This document shows positions 17,379 through 29,296 of a stretch of 64,000 bases of DNA, piece after piece. Each line of letters starts with the position of its first letter. Position 1 is the stretch's first letter. The position numbers and the translations under genes were made by a program. Source of the stretch: Streptomyces cyaneogriseus subsp. noncyanogenus (GTDB lineage Bacteria; Actinomycetota; Actinomycetes; Streptomycetales; Streptomycetaceae); NCBI RefSeq assembly GCF_000931445.1, contig NZ_CP010849.1, positions 868,001-932,000 of the forward strand. The letters run 5' to 3'. Under the pieces are notes generated by a model. That model searched no databases and was not told the DNA's origin. It worked only from the letters and a program-made list of their open reading frames with translations.

Positions 17379-20300
17379 TGGAACCTCACCATGTCGCCCA
17401 TGGCGACGAGGAGTTCCCGCTCGCCGCGGAAGGGGTTGCGGGCGTGGGCGGTGAGGATGTTGTCCAGCAGCATCACGTCACCGCGTTCCCAGGGGAAGCC
17501 GACCTCCAGGTCCTGGTAGACCCGCAGGATCTCGTGCATGGCCTCGTCCGGTATCGGTGTCCCGTCTCCGAAGCGGCAGCTGCGGGGCAGTTCCTCCGGA
17601 GCCATCGACGACAGCAGGGACTCGCGCACGTCCGGGTGGAGGCAGGCGGTGTGCCAGTGCTGTGCCTGGTTGAACCAGGAGCGCTCGCCGGTGCGCGGAT
17701 GGCGCAGGACGGCGGGGCGCACGGCCGTGGTGTGCAGCCGGTCGCCGTGCCAGGCGTAGCGCAGTTGCTGCCGGGCGCAGCGGGCTTCCACCTCGGCCCG
17801 GTCGGTGGTGCGGAAGACCTCCCGCCAGTCGAGTCCCAGGCCGGTGCCGTAGGTGCGGCTGTACATGACCCCCTTGGCGGTGAACTCCTCGCGCAGGGCC
17901 GCATCCAGCCGGTCGTGGACGGCGCGGCTGTCGACCACGGGGGTCTCGCCGCCGGACTCGGCGGGGCGGGCGCAGCAGAACCAGATGCGGGTGGGGCCTT
18001 CGGCGTTGAAGGAGTTCTCGTTGTGCCACAGGAGTTTCTCCTCCGGCGGGAAGAACACCGGGGTGTAGACGTTGCCGCCGAGCGAGGCGCGCGGGTGCTC
18101 GCCATTCTCGGCGAAGAGGTCGTCGACGAAGACGGAGGCGAAGCGTTCCAGGGCGTCGGGGTCGGTGACCGAGAAGCCGCGGAACAGCAGGGCGCCGTGC
18201 CGTTCCAGGTCGGCGTCGAGCCGGTCGCGGTGGGCGCGGGCCCAGGCCACGAGGTCGACGTCGGGGCGGGTCGGCCGGAGTACGACGGGCAGGTGGACGC
18301 CGCCCCGCAGCGGCTCCCGCGCGACGGCGTCGTCCGAGGTCAGGGCGACCTTGGTGGGCGTGATGGCGCGCAGTGCCCCGGGGCCGCGCCGCCTGCCGCG
18401 GCCCGGCGCGGGCCGGTCCGCGGCGGGGCGGGGCGCCACCGGCAGGGGCGCGTCGGCGATCGAGGCGTCGGGCCGGGCCGCCATGTCGGCGACCAGGGCC
18501 AGGTACTGCTCGCGCAGTTCCTCCATGGTGGAGGCGTCGAAGAGGTCGGGGTCGTAGTTGAGGAAACCGGCGATCCCGTCGTCGTCCTCCTCCAGGACGA
18601 TGGTGATGTCGAAGCGGCTGGTGTCGATGAGGTCCGCGGAGAACGGGCTGATGCGCAGCCCGGACGTGGAGTCGGCCGCCCGCCGGTTGTTGTTCAGCAC
18701 GAACTTGATCTGGAACAGCGGGCTGTGGTTGCGGGTGCGGGGCGGGCTGAGGGCCTTGACGACCTCCTCGAAGGGCAGGTCCTGGTGGGCGTAGGCGTCC
18801 AGGGCCAGGGTCTTGACGCGGTTCAGCAGCTCCCGCCAGGCGGGGGCGCCGGTGAGGTCGGCGCGCAGCACGATCTGGTTGACGAAGAAGCCGATGAGCG
18901 GTTCGGTCCTGGTGTCAAAGCGGCCCGCGACGTCCGAGCCGACGACGAGGTCGGTCTCCCCGGTCCGCCGGTTCACCACCGCGTACAGGGCGGCGAGCAG
19001 CGCCATGAACAGGGTGCTGTCCTCTTCCCGGCACAGCGCGCGCACGCCGTCCGCGGTGCCGGCCGGGATGCGGAAGCGCAGGCTTTCGCCGCGGTGTGCG
19101 GGGTGGGCCGGGCGGCGCCGGTCCAGGGGCAGCCCGGGCAGGTCGAGTATGCCGTCCAGGCGCCGCGTCCAGTGCTCCACGAGGCGGTCGAAGTGTCCCG
19201 TCCCGGCCAGCCGGCGCTGCCAGAGGGCGTAGTCGGCGTACTGCACCGGCAGGTCGGCCAGCCGGTGCGGCCGTCCTTCGCGGCCCGCCGCGTACAGTTC
19301 GGCCAGTTCGTCCAGCAGGACGGCGGCCGACCAGCCGTCCACCGTCACATGGTGGGCGGTCAGCAGCAGGACGTGGTCGGTGGCGCCGAGCCGGAGCAGT
19401 CCGGTCCGCAGCACGGGCGGGGCGGCCAGGTCGAAGGGTTGGGCGTAGTGCTCCCTGGCGAGCCGCCGGGCCTCGTTCTCGCGCTGCCCGGGCGGGTGGG
19501 CGGTCAGGTCGGTGACCGGCAGTTCGGGCGGTCCGGCGGGCAGCACGGTCTGGTACGCCCGCCCGTCGCGGGCGGTGATCACGGTCCTGAGCACCTCGTG
19601 CCGCCGGACGATCTCCGCCAGGGAGCGCCGCAGCAGGCCGGTGTCGAGTTCGCCGGTCAGCCGCACGAAGACGGGGAAGTTGTACTGGGCGGTGCCGGGG
19701 TCGAGCTGGTGCAGGAACCACAGGCGTTCCTGGGCGAAGGAGGCCGGTACGGTCGCCTCCCGCCGGGCGGGCTCCAGGGCGGGCGGCGCGGGGCGGTCCT
19801 TCTGTGCGAGCAGGCCGTCGACCAGGGCGGAGAGGGCGGCGAGCGTGGAGGCGTCGAAGGGGCCGCGGATCGGCACCTCCACCTCGAACTCCTCCCGCAG
19901 CCGGAACACCAGCCGGAAGGTGAGCAGGGAGTGGCCGCCGAGGTCGAAGAAGTCGTCCTGGGGGCGGATGCCGTCGCGGCCCAGCAGTTCGCTCCAGATG
20001 GCGGCCATCCGCCGCTCGGTCGGGGTGAGCGCGGCCTCCGGTCGCTGCCCCGCGGGGCCGGTGCCGTCCTCGGCCGGGGTGGCGGAGGCGGCCGTCAGGG
20101 CGGTGAGCGCGGCGCGGTCGACCTTGCCGTGGGCGGTGAGCGGCAGCCGGCGCAGCACGACCTGGCGCGCCGGGAGCAGGGGGCCGGGCAGCCGGGCGCG
20201 CAGGCGCTCCTCGATGCCGGGCAGCGCGGCGAGCGCGGCGGGCCGCCACAGCGGTTCGGTCGCCAGGTGCCGGGGCGGGGCCGCGGGGCCGGGGGGCGGC

Positions 20301-23300
20301 GGGGGCGCGGGGGCCGTTCCCCGGCGGTGCAGCAGCAGGTCGAAGGAGCCGTCGGGGCGTCCCTCGGCCCAGCTCGGTTCGGCGTCGTATCCGTGGCGCC
20401 CGGCCAGGCGGCACAGTTCCTCCGGGTCGGCGCCCGGGCGGACGGTGTCCGCCGCCGCGCCGGTCAGCCGGGCCAGCAGCCGCAGGTCCCGGGTGAGGCG
20501 GGCGTTGGGGATGCCGCGCAGGGCGAGCCGGTCGGGGCGTTCGGAGGCGAGCAGGGCGTCCAGCGCGGCGAGGTCCATGTCCTGCGCCTGCCGGTCGCGC
20601 CAGGCCGGGGACGCGGTGCCGTTCGTACCGGCCGTACCGGTACCGCTGGTACCGGCCGCCTCGTGCGCGGTGTGCTCGCCGGCGACGGTGAGCACGACGT
20701 CGTAGCGGTAACGGGTCAGTTCGCTGTCGGCCGCCCCTCGCTTCACCAGGACCCGTACCGCCCGCACGCGCGGCCGGCGGGTGCGCAGCTCGTCGAAGAT
20801 CCGGGGGTGGAGGCAGAGTTCCTTCTCGGCCTCCACGCGCCACAGCGTTTCGGCGCGCAGGGCGTCGTCGGGGGTGCCCGGCCGGGCGCGGTGGGCGGCC
20901 ACGGAGGCGTGGAAGGTCTCCAGGAGGGCGAGGTTGCGCAGGTCCCCGAGGAAGACGTGGCCGCCCTCGGGCATCGCCTCGATGGCCCGGTCCAGGACCC
21001 GGAAGAGGTAGTGCGCGGACGGGAAGTACTGGACGACGGAGTTGAGGATCACGGTGTCGTAGCTCTCTCCGGGGCCGGCCGCGAGGTGGGCGGGGCCGGT
21101 CCGCAGGGAGATGCGTTCCCGGCCGTCCGGTCCGGTGCCCATCGCGCGCCGCAGCCGGTCGACGGCCTGCTCGGACAGGTCGACGCCCTGGTAGAAGTCG
21201 CAGCCGGGGGCGATCCGGGACAGGATCAGGCCGGTGCCGCAGCCGATCTCCAGCACCCGGCGGGGCGCGAGCGCGCGGATCCGGTCGACGGTGGCGTCCA
21301 GCCACTCGCGCATCGCGTCGGCCTCGATGGGCTCGCCGGTGTAGCTGCTGTTCCAGCCGGCCAGGTCGAAGGAGGGGTCGGCGGGGCGTGCGGCGGAGCC
21401 GTAGGTGTCGTCGTAGAGGTCCTGCCAGCGGCCCACCCAGTCGGCCTCGGCCGCCGACTGGGGGCCGGGGTCGGGGCTGACGAAGGCGACGAGATGGCGG
21501 GTCTCGGGTGTGTCACCGTGGGCGATCACGGCGGCCTCCCGCACTTGCGGGTCCTGGGCCAGGGCGGCGGCCACCTCCTCCGGTTCGACGCGATGGCCGC
21601 GGATCTTGACCTGGTCGTCCAGGCGGCCCAGGTACTCCAGCTCCCCGCCGGCGAGTCTGCGCACCCGGTCACCGGTCCGGTACAGGCGCCCGCCGGGCTC
21701 GCCGAAGGGGTCGGGGACGAAGCGCCGCGCGGTCAGGCCGGGGCGGTTGTGGTAGCCGTGGCAGACGCCCGCCCCGCCGACGTACAGCTCGCCCGGCGCG
21801 CCGACCGGCACGGGGTTCATCCACGCGTCCAGGACGTACAGCCGCACGTTGTGCAGGGGCCTGCCGATGGGGACCCGGCCGAAGCCGCCGGCCGGGTGCG
21901 CGCTGTCGTGGGCGGCGCAGGCCACGGCGGTCTCGGTGGGGCCGTACTCGTTGACGATGCGCGGCCCGCCGGCGGCGGAGCGCCACGCGGTGAGCCGGTC
22001 CTCGTGCAGCTCCTCGCCGCCGACGACCAGGGTGCGCGTCCACTGCCCGGCGCGGGCCGGTGCGCCGGAGTCGGCGAGCATCGCCAGGTGGGAGGGGGTG
22101 AGCTTGACGAAGGCGAGGCCCGAGTCCGAGGCAGCGCAGGCGCGCAGGGCCCGGCCCGGTGTGCCGTCGTCGTCGGGGAACAGCAGCCGCCGGCCCGCCA
22201 GCAGGGGTGCGAACAGGCTCGTCACGGTCAGGTCGAAGGAGAGCGAGGAGTGCACCGGGACGGCGCCGTCGGCCTCGGGCGGCAGATAGGTCTCCACCGC
22301 CCACAGCAGGTAGTTGGCGACCTGGCGGTGGGAGAGCATGGCGCCCTTGGGGCCGCCCGTCGATCCGGAGGTGTACATCAGGTACATCAGGTCGTCGGAG
22401 CGCAGGTCGCCCTCCGGCGGGGCCCCGGCCTCCTCCCGGGCCGCCGTCTCCGGGTCCAGCGTGACGACCGGGAGGTCTCCGGCCGGTGCCGGGCCGCCCG
22501 GCCGCGCGTCGGCGATCAGCAGCCGGGCTCCGCTGTCACGCAGCATGTGGTCGAGCCGGGCCATCGGGTAGGCCGGGTCGAGCGCCAGGTACGCGGCACC
22601 GCTCTTGAGGACGGCGAGCAGCGCGACGACCGCCTCCGGGGCGCGCGGGAGCAGGACGGCGACCACGTCGCCGGGGCCCGCGCCGAGGCCGCGCAGCCGG
22701 TGGGCGAGTCCGTTGGCGCGGTGGTCGAGGTCCCGGTAGGTCAGGTCGGGGCGGCCCGCGGCCGACACGGCGACCGCGTCGGGGACGGCCCGGGCCCGCG
22801 CGGCGAAGAGCCGTTCGACGCGGAGGTCCTCGGGGCGGGGCACCCGGGGGCCGGTCCCCTCGCGCAGCGCCTGCCGGGCCTCCTCCGGGGTCAGCAGCGG
22901 CAGCGCGCCGACCGGTGCCGTGGGGTCGGCGGCCAGGGCGGCGAGCAGGACGGTCAGCGAGCGGGCGAGCCGCTCGCCGGTGGCGGTGTCGAACAGGTCG
23001 GTGGCGTGGATGAGCCGGCATTCCAGGCCGGTGCCGGTCTCCCAGACGTTCAGGTCGAGGTCGAAGCGGGCGGCGTCGTGGTCGAGGTGGTCGAGCGGGG
23101 TGAGGGTGATGCCGCCCGGCAGGGTGCCGACCGGGCTCCGCGGGGTGTTGTGCAGGGTGAGGTTGACCTGGTAGACGGGGTTGCGTCCGGGGGTGCGCTC
23201 GGGGTGCAGCCGCCGGGCCACCAGGTCCAGGGGGACGTCCTGGTTCTCGTACGCCTCCAGGCAGGTCGTGCGGACCTCGGCGAGGAAGTCCTCGAAAGAC

Positions 23301-24361
23301 GTTTCCGGGCGGATCCGGGAGCGCAGCGCGACCGAGTTGGCGAAGAATCCGATCAGGTCGTGGAAGCCGCGGTAGCGCCGGTTGGCGACGGGCGTGCCGA
23401 CCACCACGTCGTCGTGGCCGCCGTAGCGGGCGAGCACGATCTGGAACGCGGCGAGCAGGACCATGAACAGCGTGCCGCCGGTGCGCGCCGCCAGCAGCCG
23501 CAGCTCGCCGCTCACCTCGGCGGGGACGGTGAACACGGTGGACCCGGCGCGGCCCCGGGGGCGGTCGGGCCAGGGACGGTCGGCGGGCAGCGGCATCGGG
23601 TCGGGGGCACCGGCCAGGCGGCGTTCCCAGTACGCGAGCTGGCTCTCGGCCTCGGCGCCCTCGGCCCATTCGTGCTGCCAGCGGGCGTACTCGGCGTACT
23701 CGACGGTGGGGGCGGGCAGTTCCGGCGCGCGGCCGTCGAGGCGGGCACCGTACGCGGTGGCCAGGTCGCGCAGGAGGACGCCGAGCGACCAGCCGTCGAC
23801 GACCGCGTGGTGGAAGACGAGCACCAGGACCGCGTCGTCCGCGGCCAGGCGCAGCAGCCGGAACCGCACCAGGGGCCCGGTGGCCAGGTCGAAGCGTTCC
23901 CCGGCGTCCGCCAGGGCGAGGCGCTCGGCCTCCGGCAGGCGGTCCCGTCCGGGGAGCGCGGTCAGGTCGACGACGGGCAGGGCGCGGTGCCGGTGCGGCA
24001 GGACCCGCTGGACGGTGCGGTCCTCGCGGACGGGGAGGACGGTGCGCAGGACGGCGTGGTGCCGCAGCAGGTCGTTGAGGGCGTCTTCGAGGGCGGTGTC
24101 GTCCAGCGGGCCGGTGAGCCGGTGGACGACGGGGCTGTGGTAGGCGGGGCTGTCCGGGTCGAGTCCGGACAGGAACGCCATCCGGCGCTGGGTGAAGGAG
24201 GCGGGGGCCTCGCCGTTCGCGTCCAGGGCCGGCAGGCCGGTGGCGGCGCCCTTCTCCCACATGCGCTGGCGCAGCAGGGCCCGCTCGGCGGCGGGGAGCC
24301 GTTCGATCCTGTCCCTCAGATCGGCGTCGATGGCCTTGGCCGTCTTCGTCGTGCGCGTCAT
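17375..24361 (-). CDS. NRPS-B: C, A (Asn-type), N-methyltransferase, PCP, C, Fe/alpha-ketoglutarate dioxygenase
   Basis: A 2328-residue NRPS. The first C domain is intact (HHAVVDG, 184-190). The A domain (510-960) has code D710 L711 T714 K753 V779 G781 E805 V813, the same Asn-type code as NRPS-A. A SAM methyltransferase is inserted after [13 protein letters not shown], with VLEIGCGTG at 1036-1044, and should N-methylate the loaded residue. PCP Ser is S1478. The second C domain (1530-1960, HHVTVDG 1680-1686) has no A domain after it. Instead residues 2005-2328 are a SyrP/AsnO-like dioxygenase with iron ligands H2113, E2115 and H2306. It should therefore condense with, and hydroxylate, the residue loaded on NRPS-A. 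The start overlaps the NRPS-C stop as ATGA. Confidence 0.93.
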   Translation of the reverse strand: MTRTTKTAKAIDADLRDRIERLPAAERALLRQRMWEKGAATGLPALDANGEAPASFTQRRMAFLSGLDPDSPAYHSPVVHRLTGPLDDTALEDALNDLLRHHAVLRTVLPVREDRTVQRVLPHRHRALPVVDLTALPGRDRLPEAERLALADAGERFDLATGPLVRFRLLRLAADDAVLVLVFHHAVVDGWSLGVLLRDLATAYGARLDGRAPELPAPTVEYAEYARWQHEWAEGAEAESQLAYWERRLAGAPDPMPLPADRPWPDRPRGRAGSTVFTVPAEVSGELRLLAARTGGTLFMVLLAAFQIVLARYGGHDDVVVGTPVANRRYRGFHDLIGFFANSVALRSRIRPETSFEDFLAEVRTTCLEAYENQDVPLDLVARRLHPERTPGRNPVYQVNLTLHNTPRSPVGTLPGGITLTPLDHLDHDAARFDLDLNVWETGTGLECRLIHATDLFDTATGERLARSLTVLLAALAADPTAPVGALPLLTPEEARQALREGTGPRVPRPEDLRVERLFAARARAVPDAVAVSAAGRPDLTYRDLDHRANGLAHRLRGLGAGPGDVVAVLLPRAPEAVVALLAVLKSGAAYLALDPAYPMARLDHMLRDSGARLLIADARPGGPAPAGDLPVVTLDPETAAREEAGAPPEGDLRSDDLMYLMYTSGSTGGPKGAMLSHRQVANYLLWAVETYLPPEADGAVPVHSSLSFDLTVTSLFAPLLAGRRLLFPDDDGTPGRALRACAASDSGLAFVKLTPSHLAMLADSGAPARAGQWTRTLVVGGEELHEDRLTAWRSAAGGPRIVNEYGPTETAVACAAHDSAHPAGGFGRVPIGRPLHNVRLYVLDAWMNPVPVGAPGELYVGGAGVCHGYHNRPGLTARRFVPDPFGEPGGRLYRTGDRVRRLAGGELEYLGRLDDQVKIRGHRVEPEEVAAALAQDPQVREAAVIAHGDTPETRHLVAFVSPDPGPQSAAEADWVGRWQDLYDDTYGSAARPADPSFDLAGWNSSYTGEPIEADAMREWLDATVDRIRALAPRRVLEIGCGTGLILSRIAPGCDFYQGVDLSEQAVDRLRRAMGTGPDGRERISLRTGPAHLAAGPGESYDTVILNSVVQYFPSAHYLFRVLDRAIEAMPEGGHVFLGDLRNLALLETFHASVAAHRARPGTPDDALRAETLWRVEAEKELCLHPRIFDELRTRRPRVRAVRVLVKRGAADSELTRYRYDVVLTVAGEHTAHEAAGTSGTGTAGTNGTASPAWRDRQAQDMDLAALDALLASERPDRLALRGIPNARLTRDLRLLARLTGAAADTVRPGADPEELCRLAGRHGYDAEPSWAEGRPDGSFDLLLHRRGTAPAPPPPPGPAAPPRHLATEPLWRPAALAALPGIEERLRARLPGPLLPARQVVLRRLPLTAHGKVDRAALTALTAASATPAEDGTGPAGQRPEAALTPTERRMAAIWSELLGRDGIRPQDDFFDLGGHSLLTFRLVFRLREEFEVEVPIRGPFDASTLAALSALVDGLLAQKDRPAPPALEPARREATVPASFAQERLWFLHQLDPGTAQYNFPVFVRLTGELDTGLLRRSLAEIVRRHEVLRTVITARDGRAYQTVLPAGPPELPVTDLTAHPPGQRENEARRLAREHYAQPFDLAAPPVLRTGLLRLGATDHVLLLTAHHVTVDGWSAAVLLDELAELYAAGREGRPHRLADLPVQYADYALWQRRLAGTGHFDRLVEHWTRRLDGILDLPGLPLDRRRPAHPAHRGESLRFRIPAGTADGVRALCREEDSTLFMALLAALYAVVNRRTGETDLVVGSDVAGRFDTRTEPLIGFFVNQIVLRADLTGAPAWRELLNRVKTLALDAYAHQDLPFEEVVKALSPPRTRNHSPLFQIKFVLNNNRRAADSTSGLRISPFSADLIDTSRFDITIVLEEDDDGIAGFLNYDPDLFDASTMEELREQYLALVADMAARPDASIADAPLPVAPRPAADRPAPGRGRRRGPGALRAITPTKVALTSDDAVAREPLRGGVHLPVVLRPTRPDVDLVAWARAHRDRLDADLERHGALLFRGFSVTDPDALERFASVFVDDLFAENGEHPRASLGGNVYTPVFFPPEEKLLWHNENSFNAEGPTRIWFCCARPAESGGETPVVDSRAVHDRLDAALREEFTAKGVMYSRTYGTGLGLDWREVFRTTDRAEVEARCARQQLRYAWHGDRLHTTAVRPAVLRHPRTGERSWFNQAQHWHTACLHPDVRESLLSSMAPEELPRSCRFGDGTPIPDEAMHEILRVYQDLEVGFPWERGDVMLLDNILTAHARNPFRGERELLVAMGDMVRFQ

Positions 24362-27300
24362 GCGGCTCCCCCCGCTCCTTCCTCGGCGCGCCGGGTCTCG
24401 GCGAGCCGCTCCAGTTCGGCCACCAGGCCGTCGAGTCGATCCTGTGCGCCGGTCCGGCCGGCCGCGGTCCGCGCGGCCACGGCCTCGCCGCCGGCGCGTT
24501 CGACCTCGGCGGCGAGCCCGGCGATGGTGGGCCGGTCGAACAGGGTCCGCAGCGGCAGGGCGACGCCGAGCCGTTCGCGGACCGCGGTGCGCACCACCGA
24601 GGCGAGCAGCGAGTGGCCGCCGACCAGGAAGAAACTGTCGTGGACGCCGAAGGCCCGCACCTTCAGGGTGTCGGCCCAGATGTCCCACAGGGCGCGTTCC
24701 GTCGCGGTCCTGGGCGCCGCGGTGTCCGCGCCGGGCGGACCGGCGTCGTCGCCGGTGATGCCGGGCAGCGCCCGGATGTCGGTCTTCCCGCTGGGTGTCG
24801 TGGGCAGCGCGTCGAGCAGGACGACGTGGCCGGGCACCATGGGGGGCGGCAGCCGGTCCCGCAGCCCGCCCAGCAGTTCGGCCGGGGTTGGGGTGTGGCC
24901 GGGTGCGGGGACGACGTAGGCGGCCAGCCGCCGGTCTCCGGCGACGTCGACCGCCCGGACCGCGCATTCGCGCACGTCGCCGCGGTCCAGCAGGGCCGCC
25001 TCGATCTCCGCCGGTTCGATCCGGTAGCCGCGGATCTTCACCTGCTCATCGGCCCGGCCGAGGAAGTCCAGCACCCCGTCGGGCAGCCATCGCACGAGGT
25101 CGCCGGTGCGGTACATCAGCGTCCCGGGCCGGGAGGTGAACGGGTCGGGCAGGAAGCGCTCGGCGGTCGGGCCGGGCCGGTGCAGATAGCCGCGGGCGAC
25201 CCCGAGTCCGCCGACGTACAGCTCGCCGGTCACCCCGAGCGGCACGGGCCGCAGTTCCCGGTCGAGCACGTGCAGCGTGGTGTTGGTGACGGCGCGGCCG
25301 ATGGGCACGGCTGCCGCGCCGTCGGGCAGCCGGTCGACGAGGTGGGTGGTGGAGAAGGTGGCGTTCTCGCTGGGGCCGTAGCCGTTGTGGAGGCGGGCGG
25401 GCGGTGCGCCGCCGCGCAGCACCGCGCGGGTGCGGCGGGGGTCCATCACCTCTCCGACGACGAACAGGTGGCGCAGCCCGCCGAAGGCGCGCGGGTCGGC
25501 GTCGGCGACGCGGTTGAAGAGGGTGCCGGTCAGCGCGACGATGGTGGGCCGCAGATCGCGCAGGGCGGCCAGCACCTCGTCGGGTCCGAGCGGTTCGTCG
25601 CCGGGCAGTACGGCGACCCGGGCGCCGTTGCACAGCGCGCCCCACACCTCGAAGGCGGTGATGTCGAAGGCGGGGTCGCCCAGGTGCAGCAGGACGTCGC
25701 CGGGACCGATGGTCACGTAGTCGGTCGCGGTGATCAGCCGTACGACGGCGCGGTGGGGTATGCCGAGGGGCTTGGGGCGGCCGGTCGAGCCGGAGGTGTG
25801 GACGACGCAGGCGAGGCTGTCGGGGTGGCTGCGCGCCGGGGGCGCGGTGCCGGGGGTCTGGTCCGCGCCGCTTTCGGCGTCGGCGAGCCGCAGTACGGGC
25901 ACGCCCAGGCCGTGTGTCCAGGCGGGCGGTTCGCCGCGTGCGAGCACGGCCGAGACATGGGCGTCCTCGGCCTGGGCCCGCAGCCGTTCGACGGGGTGGC
26001 CGGGGTCGAGGACGAGGTGGGCGCCGCCCGCCAGGAGGACCCCGAGCATGCTCGCGACGAGGTCGGCGGAGCGCGTCATGTGCAGCGCGACGGGGCTGTC
26101 CGGGGTGACGCCCGCCCCGGTCAGCGCCCGGGCGATGCGCGCGGCCCGGCGGGCGAGCGCGTCGTAGGTCCAGCTCCCGCCGCCCTCCGTGAGGGCGACG
26201 GCGTGCGGGTCCCGGGCCGCGCGGGCGCGGAAGAGTCCGTCGACGGTGGCGGGCCGGGGCAGGGGCCGCTCGGTGGCGTTCCAGGCGTCGAGCAGGGCCC
26301 GGTCCTCGGGTGGCAGCAGGGGGATGTCGCCGATCCCGCGGTCGGGGGTCTCGGCGAGGGCGGCGAGCAGCGTGCCGAGGGCCGACGCCACGCGGTCGGC
26401 CGAGTGCGGCAGCCAGAGGTCGGACGGGAAGCGCAGCTCCACGCCGAGGCCGCCGTCCTCTCCGCCGTCCTCGGTGACCGTGCACAGCAGGTCGTACGGT
26501 GCGGTGTCGTCGTCGAGGTCGTACGCGGAGGTGGCGCACCCCGCGGCGGTGAAGCCGGTCCGCGGCGGCCCGGTGGTGCGGAAGACGGCCTGGCACAGGG
26601 GGTGGCGGCCGGGGTCGGGCTCCTGTCCGGCCAGGGTGACGAGCCGTGCGAAGGGGAGGTCCGCGTGCCGCCGCGCCTCGTCGAGCGTCCGTGCGACGCG
26701 GCGCACCGCCTCCCGGAGGGCGGGGCGGCCGGTCAGATCGGTCCGCAGCACCAGCAGGTCCTCGTACGGGCCGAAGGCGGCCCGCGCGCTCGGACGCGGG
26801 CGGTGGTCGACGGGAGCGCCGAACACCACGTCCAGGCGGCCGCTCCAGCGCGCGAGCAGGACGGCGAAGGCGGCGGCCGGCACGGTCTCCGCGTCGACGC
26901 CCTCCTCGTGGGCCAGCCGCCGCAGGCACCGGGCGTGCGGGGCCTCGACGCGCAGCCGGCGTCCGGTCCCCCGGTGGGACGGGGTCCTCGGCCGGGGCAG
27001 GCCGGCCGGCAGGTCGAGCGGTTCGAGGCCGCGCAGCCGCCGCTGCCAGAAGGACACCTGATCGTCACGGTCGCCGCAACCGTCGCGGTCCTCCCGCTCC
27101 TGGGCCGCCCGGTCGGCGTACGCGGACGGGGGCCGCGCCGGTGTCGTGCCCGGCCGCGCGTAGTGGTGGGCGAGTTCGCCCTCCAGCAGGGCGAGCGAGG
27201 CGTGGTCGGCGATGATCCGGTGGGCGGTGAGCAGCAGGATGTGCCGGTCCCGCCCGGCGGCCACCAGGACGGCGCGCAGCGCGGGCCGGGTGTCCAGGGC

Positions 27301-27663
27301 GAAGGGGCGGGCGCTCTCCTCGGCGAGGGTGCGGCGCAGCACCGTCTCCGGCACGGGGCCGGGGCCCAGGTCCACCCGGTGCAGCGGCAGTCCGGGGCCG
27401 GGGTGGACGGTGCGCCGCGGGCCGTCCACCCCGGCGTCGAAGGTGCTGCGGAGGAGGTCGTGGCGCACGGCGCAGCTCCGCAGGGCGGATGCCAGGCGTT
27501 CGGCGTCCAGGGGGCCTTCGACGAGGGTGGCGCGGGACAGGTGGTGGGCGGGGTCGCCGGCGGAGATCTGTTCCAGGTACCACAGTCGTTCCTGGCCCGG
27601 GGAGAGGGGCTGCCGGACGTCCCCCGGCGGTGCCGCCGGTGGTGTTTCCAGGTCGTCGTGCAC
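24358..27663 (-). CDS. NRPS-C: inactive C-like domain, A, PCP (probable initiation module)
   Basis: An 1101-residue single NRPS module. Residues 20-440 resemble a C domain, but HHxxxDG reads HRIIADH (148-154): the catalytic second His is Arg and Gly is His. It should not form a peptide bond, which fits a first module. The A domain (470-965) has [30 protein letters not shown] and [11 protein letters not shown]. My hand-read code is D-I-F-L-F-V-G-T (D667 I668 F671 onward), which I cannot match to an amino acid. The PCP has Ser1018 in FFLVGGHS. A charged C-terminal tail (1060-1101) may dock with NRPS-B. The GTG start has GGGAAGG upstream. Confidence 0.9.
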   Translation of the reverse strand: MHDDLETPPAAPPGDVRQPLSPGQERLWYLEQISAGDPAHHLSRATLVEGPLDAERLASALRSCAVRHDLLRSTFDAGVDGPRRTVHPGPGLPLHRVDLGPGPVPETVLRRTLAEESARPFALDTRPALRAVLVAAGRDRHILLLTAHRIIADHASLALLEGELAHHYARPGTTPARPPSAYADRAAQEREDRDGCGDRDDQVSFWQRRLRGLEPLDLPAGLPRPRTPSHRGTGRRLRVEAPHARCLRRLAHEEGVDAETVPAAAFAVLLARWSGRLDVVFGAPVDHRPRPSARAAFGPYEDLLVLRTDLTGRPALREAVRRVARTLDEARRHADLPFARLVTLAGQEPDPGRHPLCQAVFRTTGPPRTGFTAAGCATSAYDLDDDTAPYDLLCTVTEDGGEDGGLGVELRFPSDLWLPHSADRVASALGTLLAALAETPDRGIGDIPLLPPEDRALLDAWNATERPLPRPATVDGLFRARAARDPHAVALTEGGGSWTYDALARRAARIARALTGAGVTPDSPVALHMTRSADLVASMLGVLLAGGAHLVLDPGHPVERLRAQAEDAHVSAVLARGEPPAWTHGLGVPVLRLADAESGADQTPGTAPPARSHPDSLACVVHTSGSTGRPKPLGIPHRAVVRLITATDYVTIGPGDVLLHLGDPAFDITAFEVWGALCNGARVAVLPGDEPLGPDEVLAALRDLRPTIVALTGTLFNRVADADPRAFGGLRHLFVVGEVMDPRRTRAVLRGGAPPARLHNGYGPSENATFSTTHLVDRLPDGAAAVPIGRAVTNTTLHVLDRELRPVPLGVTGELYVGGLGVARGYLHRPGPTAERFLPDPFTSRPGTLMYRTGDLVRWLPDGVLDFLGRADEQVKIRGYRIEPAEIEAALLDRGDVRECAVRAVDVAGDRRLAAYVVPAPGHTPTPAELLGGLRDRLPPPMVPGHVVLLDALPTTPSGKTDIRALPGITGDDAGPPGADTAAPRTATERALWDIWADTLKVRAFGVHDSFFLVGGHSLLASVVRTAVRERLGVALPLRTLFDRPTIAGLAAEVERAGGEAVAARTAAGRTGAQDRLDGLVAELERLAETRRAEEGAGGAA

Positions 27664-27720
27664 GGTTGCCTTCCCTGCTTCGCGATGCGGCGGTGGGGCG
27701 GTGCGGTGACGGACCGGGAC

Positions 27721-27975
27721 TCAGCCCGTGCCGCCGGTGTCCGGTGCGGCCGGTGCGGGCTGCCCGCCCGCCTGGAGGCGGTGGCGCGGACTCAGCGGGC
27801 GCGTGTCGGTCCGCATCTCCTCGGTGTGGGCGGGGCAGTCGCTTCTGGGGCCGGTGCCGCCCGCCTCCGACCTGCCGGCCGGGGTGTCCCGGTCGGGGGG
27901 CCGGAGGGAGTACTGCTCCTCGTGGCCGACCACGGCCTCGTACGGCCGGTCGTCATCGCCGGGCTTCGGCGTCAT
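27721..27975 (-). CDS. Aberrant MbtH-like protein lacking the conserved tryptophans
   Basis: An 84-residue protein between the exporter and NRPS-C, where an MbtH chaperone gene is expected. MbtH proteins bind and activate A domains. The pattern is recognisable: RPYEAVVGHEEQYSL, then PAG, a Gly-rich middle, and TDTRPLSPR. Compared with the usual family pattern (YSLW, PAGW, WTDMRPLSLR), all three invariant Trp positions are Arg here: CGG after YSL, AGG after PAG, and CGG before TD. Met in TDM is Thr and Leu in LSLR is Pro. The C-terminal 25 residues are non-family Ala/Gly/Pro sequence. Its first 23 bases overlap the end of the exporter gene. It may be a degraded or strongly diverged copy. Confidence 0.65.
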   Translation of the reverse strand: MTPKPGDDDRPYEAVVGHEEQYSLRPPDRDTPAGRSEAGGTGPRSDCPAHTEEMRTDTRPLSPRHRLQAGGQPAPAAPDTGGTG

Positions 27976-29272
27976 CCCCGTCTCTCTCCTCTCTCGGTGG
28001 TGCCGGCTCGGTCCGGGGCGGATGCGCGGGCGGTACGGCGGTGCGCTCGGGGTGGCGCTGCCGGATGGGGGTGAAGGCGGCCGCGGCGGCCACGGCCAGG
28101 AAGACGACGGCCACGCCGGTCAGGGGGCCGCGCGTGCCCAGCCGGCCGGCCAGGGCGGTCAGCAGGGCCGCGCCCAGGGGCGCCAGGCTGCTGTGGATCG
28201 TCCAGAACGCGGAGGTGACGCGCCCGAGCAGGTGATCCGGGGTGACCTCCTGGCGCAGGGACATCGAGCAGACGCCCGCCAGCGCCATGCCGAAGGAGTA
28301 CAGGAAGATCGTCACGGCTGCCACCGGCACCTGCCCGAAGGTGCCGAGGGCCAGCGTCGCCACCGCGCACAGGGTCATGGACCCGATCCAGCAGCGGCCG
28401 AAGCCCCAGGAGCGGCGGAGCCCTGCGGTGGCGGCGGCGGCCACGCAGGTGCCCACGCCGGCCAGGGCGAGGACGTAGCCGACGGTGCGCTCGTCCTGCC
28501 CCAGGCCGTGCCGCAGGTGATAGATGAACACGTCGGTCATGCCCAGGCTGAGGAAGGTGGTGACCGTCAGCAGGACGGTCAGCGCCCGCAGCACCGGCGT
28601 ACGCCACAGGAAGGCGGCGCCGGCGCGGAAACCGGAACGCAGGTCGTGTGCGCGGGTGGCGGCGCCGTGCGGATCGTCGCCCGGGGGCCGCTCGGCGGGC
28701 CTGAGCCTGATGAGGGCCAGGCCGATCAGGGAGATGCCGAAGCTGCCCGCGTTGATCGCCACCGCGGCCGTGGGCCCGAGGAAGCCGGACACCACGCCGG
28801 CCAGGGCGGGTCCGGCGATGTAGGCGATCGCGTTGGTCGCCTCCAGACGGCCGTTGGCCGCGACGATCTGGTCCTTGTCGACGAGGTTGGGCACGGCGGT
28901 GACGTACGTGATCTTGAACAGCATCTCGAAGACCGAGGCCAGGCCCATCACCACGTACAGCAGCCAGATCTGCGGGTTCAGCGCCCAGCAGAGCGGGATC
29001 GCCCCGTAGAGCACCAGGCGGGCGGCGTCGCACAGCATCAGCAGGCGCCGCCGGTCGTAGCGGTCGGCCCAGGCGCCGCCCACCAGTCCGGTGAGCAGCG
29101 CGGCGGCGCCGGCAACGGCGGTGAGCAGCCCCATCTGGGCCGCCGAGCCGGTGGTGTGCAGCACCAGCAGCGGTACGGCCACCAGCGAGAAGGCGTTGCC
29201 GACCTCGGACAGCGCCTGTACCGCCCAGAAGACGGAGAAGTCCCGGTTGGACCAGAGCGAACGCGCGGGCAT
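27953..29272 (-). CDS. MFS exporter of the NRPS operon
   Basis: A 439-residue, twelve-span major facilitator of the EntS/tetracycline-resistance-like type. It begins RDFSVFWAVQALSEVGNAF, carries GGAWADRYDRRRLL in the loop after span 2, and has a long cytoplasmic loop (around residues 195-215) before the second half. The C-terminal 45 residues are charged and cytosolic. Set between the dioxygenase gene (24-base gap) and the mbtH-like gene (overlapping), it is the likely exporter for the NRPS product. Confidence 0.88.
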   Translation of the reverse strand: MPARSLWSNRDFSVFWAVQALSEVGNAFSLVAVPLLVLHTTGSAAQMGLLTAVAGAAALLTGLVGGAWADRYDRRRLLMLCDAARLVLYGAIPLCWALNPQIWLLYVVMGLASVFEMLFKITYVTAVPNLVDKDQIVAANGRLEATNAIAYIAGPALAGVVSGFLGPTAAVAINAGSFGISLIGLALIRLRPAERPPGDDPHGAATRAHDLRSGFRAGAAFLWRTPVLRALTVLLTVTTFLSLGMTDVFIYHLRHGLGQDERTVGYVLALAGVGTCVAAAATAGLRRSWGFGRCWIGSMTLCAVATLALGTFGQVPVAAVTIFLYSFGMALAGVCSMSLRQEVTPDHLLGRVTSAFWTIHSSLAPLGAALLTALAGRLGTRGPLTGVAVVFLAVAAAAAFTPIRQRHPERTAVPPAHPPRTEPAPPREERDGDDAEARR

Positions 29273-29296
29273 GGGAGGGTCTTCCGTCCTCAGGGC

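Noticed and set aside
17369..24919. A very long open frame on the plus strand opposite NRPS-B (also similar frames at 13497-17519, 24613-28074 and 52106-55486)
   Set aside because: These are antisense shadows of high-GC codon usage. They are low-complexity Gly/Arg/Val/Gln-rich translations with no domain signatures, while the minus strand encodes clear NRPS and PKS motifs.
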